15,884 nucleotides of DNA, taken from positions 1-15,884 of the forward strand of contig DAOWNJ010000006.1 of the NCBI GenBank assembly GCA_030642645.1, in the 5' to 3' direction. The translations under genes were made by a program, and so were the position numbers. Source of the stretch: Dehalococcoidia bacterium (GTDB lineage Bacteria; Chloroflexota; Dehalococcoidia; E44-bin15; DAOWNJ01). This document shows positions 13,982 to 15,884 of this stretch, piece by piece. The notes below the pieces were generated by a model. It worked only from the letters and a program-made list of their open reading frames with translations, was not told the DNA's origin and did not search any database. Within the stretch, counting starts at the first letter, position 1. Every line of letters starts with the position of its first letter.

Positions 13982-14409
13982 CTCTATCGGAAATGCTTTT
14001 TCTCGATATGGTATTACTGGCCGCAAAATTCAGTGTGGCGAAATATATCTAATCGCTGATAATCTTATTGTATTGCCTAAAGCACGGCTTCCTTCACGGC
14101 CTAGGCGTGAGCCACATGAGAGTAGGCCAGTATTAATTCTCCAAACCGATCTCGACAACGATGACCCCCTCTTCCAACTATCCTCATTGCTCCCCTTTCA
14201 CACAGAACCGATCTCCAAGATCAAAGGGATTTCAAATTATTGGCTAGGCAGGCTGGTTTGGAGCATGACAGCATAGTTCAATTAGGTCTAGTTCAGCCTG
14301 TTAATAAGATAGATTTACAAGGGATGCCTTCGGCAAAGTGGATGACATGACGATGAACGACATTGATGCTGTGCTTGCAGCCAATTTAGGGTTAATTGAG
14401 AGACCCTAA
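13971..14409 (+). pseudogene. MazF/PemK-like toxin gene with two frameshifts
   Basis: Three adjoining frames together spell a PemK/MazF-type mRNA interferase. Frame one gives KIQCGEIYLIADN, then a basic run and HESRPVLILQTDLDNDDP and SSLLPFHTE, matching the family's G-[DE]-I-Y...RPV-L-V...P-x-T pattern, up to about 14225. The next frame continues with DFKLLARQAGLEHDSIVQLG and VQPVNKIDLQG (14228-14323), the expected L..dS.v...-V-I-D-K region. The third frame gives FGKVDDMTMNDIDAVLAANLG and ends LIERP before TAA at 14407. Each shift moves the frame back by one, as expected for loss of one base, and both lie at or near short A/G runs (CAAAGGG, CAAGGG). The start is unclear: TTG 13971, TTG 13965 and GTG 13947 all overlap the antitoxin end. 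Either the toxin is inactivated or the assembly has two indel errors. Confidence 0.7.
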
Positions 14410-14493
14410 CCCCGACAAGTCTAAGTTCTCTACGAAGGGTATGTTTAGCCTTTGCCAAGTTGATAAGGCTCAGATGAATGCAATGCATGCTTT

Positions 14494-15627
14494 CTACCAC
14501 TGAACAAACATAGGCATTACCACATGAACATAGTTATCCGAGGCGGTGGGGCGGATGACCCCGGGGCTTGAGGGGGAGGTAATCTCCAGTGCTACATTGC
14601 CACCATGAAGCACGCTCAGGACATCAGTGAGATAACGGCTATTGAAGGCGATCTTGGCCTCATCCCCATCCACAATGGCATCTATCTCGCCGATGTTGTC
14701 CCCCACCTCCTCAGCCCTTGCTGAGATGGTTACCCTTCCAGCCATCCCCCCCTCCCCCGGCGTTATCTGAAGGCGGATAATGCTGCTTCCATCTCGTGCG
14801 AAGATGGAGGCGGTTCTTGTCGCCCTCAAAAACTCGGAGGCATCAACCACAGCCCTTGTGCCGTAGCTCTGGGGGATGAGCTGGGAGTAATTGGGGAATG
14901 TCCCCTGGATTAGCTGGGAGACAAGTTCTATATCCTTTAGACGCACGAGCATCTGGCTCCTCTGGGGATTTATAACCAGCTCCACAGGCTCCTCCTCGGA
15001 TGCGACGAGCCTGGATAGTTCACCAAGCGTCCTCGCCGGGATAATCACCACCTCCCTCTCAGCGACCGGCGAGAGGCTAGGGGCCTTGTAGACCGCGAGC
15101 CTGAAGCCATCGGCAGCGGCGAAGGTGATGGTATCCCCCTCAAACTCTGCCTGAACCCCTGTCAGAACAGGGCGGGTCTCCTCAGTAGCAGCGGCAAAGG
15201 CAACACGAGAGATCGCCGCTCTAAGCTCCTCCGGGTCAAGCCTCGCCTCAAGCCCTGGGGTCGGGGTGGGGATTGGGGGAAAATCCTCAACATCCATCCC
15301 GCTTATCCTCGCCTCATACCTGGCACAGCGAAGCTCCAGGACGCTGGCTCGGGGGAGGAGGCTTATATCCACCCTATCATTGGGGAGGGTGTTGATGAAA
15401 TCGGTGAGGAGCCTTGCAGGTATGGTGATAGCCCCCTCCTCCTCGATCTCAGCACCGACCCACGAGCTTATGGCGACCTCAAGGTTGGTGGCAGCAAGCT
15501 TCAGCCTGCCCCCATCGGTAGAAAGGAGCACATTCCCTGTTATGGGAAGGGTGGGCCTGGTCGCCACCGCCCTCCCTACAATGCCCAATCCCCGGCTCAA
15601 CCTCTCTTGAAGACAAGATAGCTTCAT
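14494..15627 (-). CDS. dnaN: DNA polymerase III beta subunit (sliding clamp)
   Basis: The protein has 377 residues, the usual length of the ring-shaped clamp that tethers DNA polymerase to the template. It begins MKLSCLQERLSRGLGIVGRAV, with the three-domain clamp pattern: RPTLPITGNVLLS and LAATNLEVAI in domain 1, EETRPVLTGVQAEF with AAADGFRLAVY in domain 2, and VTISARAEEVGD, IAFNSRYLTDVLSVL and VVMPMFV in domain 3. The C-terminal MPM is the edge of the partner-binding pocket. I chose ATG 15627 over the longer in-frame extension to 15666, because the family starts at MKL, GGGGG lies 8 nt upstream, and the promoter -10 at 15660-15655 overlaps the extension. It is transcribed divergently from the enoyl-CoA hydratase gene and converges on the toxin-antitoxin genes. 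Confidence 0.95.
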   Translation of the reverse strand: MKLSCLQERLSRGLGIVGRAVATRPTLPITGNVLLSTDGGRLKLAATNLEVAISSWVGAEIEEEGAITIPARLLTDFINTLPNDRVDISLLPRASVLELRCARYEARISGMDVEDFPPIPTPTPGLEARLDPEELRAAISRVAFAAATEETRPVLTGVQAEFEGDTITFAAADGFRLAVYKAPSLSPVAEREVVIIPARTLGELSRLVASEEEPVELVINPQRSQMLVRLKDIELVSQLIQGTFPNYSQLIPQSYGTRAVVDASEFLRATRTASIFARDGSSIIRLQITPGEGGMAGRVTISARAEEVGDNIGEIDAIVDGDEAKIAFNSRYLTDVLSVLHGGNVALEITSPSSPGVIRPTASDNYVHVVMPMFVQW

Positions 15628-15654
15628 CACATACCCCCAGATATTAGTGGCAGT

Positions 15655-15683
15655 AGTATACAACACTTTCAGACTTATCTCAA
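15655..15683 (-). promoter_or_regulatory. Probable dnaN promoter
   Basis: Read on the minus strand, TTGAGA (15683-15678) is followed after exactly 17 nt by TATACT (15660-15655). Transcription would begin near 15648, about 20 nt before the ATG at 15627. Both boxes match consensus in most positions. Confidence 0.6.
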
Positions 15684-15695
15684 GTGCATCCTTTA

Positions 15696-15725
15696 TTAGA
15701 CTGCTTCCTCAGGAGGTAGTATAAT
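15696..15725 (+). promoter_or_regulatory. Probable promoter of the enoyl-CoA hydratase gene
   Basis: A perfect TATAAT (15720-15725) lies 18 nt after TTAGAC (15696-15701). Transcription would begin near 15732, leaving about 24 nt with the ribosome binding site GGAGGAAGG before ATG 15756. It is back to back with the dnaN promoter, with 12 nt between the two -35 boxes. Confidence 0.55.
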
Positions 15726-15755
15726 TTTCAAAAGCCTAACCCTGGAGGAAGGACT

Positions 15756-15884
15756 ATGGAGTTTGAAGAGATCATCTATACCAAGGAAGAAGGTATCGCT
15801 ACCATCACGCTAAACCGGCCCCAGAACCTGAATGCGACGAGCCCGAAGATGATAGAGGAGTGGCTGGCAGCAGCAGAGGACGCC
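15756..15884 (+). CDS. Enoyl-CoA hydratase/isomerase family protein (3'-truncated)
   Basis: Only the first 43 residues are inside the window. They show the crotonase N-terminus: a beta strand EEIIYTKEEGIATITLNRP followed by QNLNATSPKMIEEW, corresponding to the family's N-R-P-x-x-x-N-A...M segment that begins the CoA-binding site. The usual N-A-L is N-A-T here. The start is supported by GGAGGAAGG 6 nt upstream and by a promoter with a perfect -10. The family covers enoyl-CoA hydratases, isomerases and related acyl-CoA enzymes, and the catalytic residues lie beyond the window, so the exact reaction cannot be stated. Confidence 0.85.
   Translation, partial: MEFEEIIYTKEEGIATITLNRPQNLNATSPKMIEEWLAAAEDA

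Noticed and set aside
14447..14470. AGCCTT...AAGGCT inverted repeat as a dnaN terminator
   Set aside because: It has a 12-nt loop and no T-run in the dnaN direction.
14315..14500. Minus-strand 61-codon open frame after dnaN
   Set aside because: The plus strand here carries the convincing toxin C-terminus in another frame; no family pattern appears on the minus strand.
15628..15666. Longer dnaN start adding 13 residues
   Set aside because: Known clamps begin at the MKL position, and the added stretch overlaps the dnaN -10 box.
1..15884. tRNA, rRNA, CRISPR array, insertion sequence
   Set aside because: I saw no cloverleaf-like or rRNA-like segments, no regularly spaced repeats, and no transposase-like protein on either strand; this was by eye only.

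Overview
The window reads as a chromosomal segment of a moderately GC-rich bacterium. Arg is mostly AGG/AGA, Ile is often ATA, and strong AAGGAGG-type ribosome binding sites sit beside several TTG starts. The gene mix (pyrK, yjbQ, a prokaryotic GH3-family enzyme, many two-component proteins, a PHP-containing dnaE, dnaN, folC) would fit Chloroflexota, perhaps Dehalococcoidia. That assignment is an impression from protein style, not a search result.

Layout. 1-961 (+): 3' end of pyrK, tightly followed by a YjbQ/UPF0047 gene. 976-6836 (+): a probable four-gene operon with its own promoter: an excisionase-type HTH fused to a receiver, a small membrane methyltransferase of the ICMT/PEMT type, a GH3-family acyl-adenylating enzyme, and a 1012-residue hybrid histidine kinase with a multi-span membrane sensor. 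6852-8459 (-): folC followed by a coupled small TIGR04076-type gene. 8511-8826 (-): a small unrecognised gene, possibly frameshifted near its 5' end. 8932-9567 (-): a NarL/LuxR-type response regulator with a strong leader hairpin. 9568-9799: a divergent regulatory region rich in inverted repeats. 9800-13198 (+): dnaE, starting at TTG. 13199-14493: a visibly AT-richer island with a Panacea/DUF4065-type antitoxin and a MazF/PemK-like toxin whose frame is broken twice. 14494-15627 (-): dnaN. 15756 to the end (+): the start of an enoyl-CoA hydratase/isomerase, divergent from dnaN.

How the genes work together. PyrK serves pyrimidine synthesis and FolC serves folate metabolism. DnaE and DnaN are the replicative polymerase and its clamp; the clamp-binding peptide is visible in DnaE. 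The most unusual block is the operon at 1052-6836. It places a carboxylate-activating GH3 enzyme and a methyltransferase between a DNA-binding receiver and a membrane sensor kinase, and the kinase start codon lies behind a hairpin that hides its ribosome binding site. This could be a small-molecule signalling or modification pathway, but that is inference.

Several probable promoters lie only about 20 nt upstream of their start codons (folC, dnaE, dnaN). Three likely single-base frame disruptions (two in the toxin, one in the small gene) could be real decay or assembly errors.
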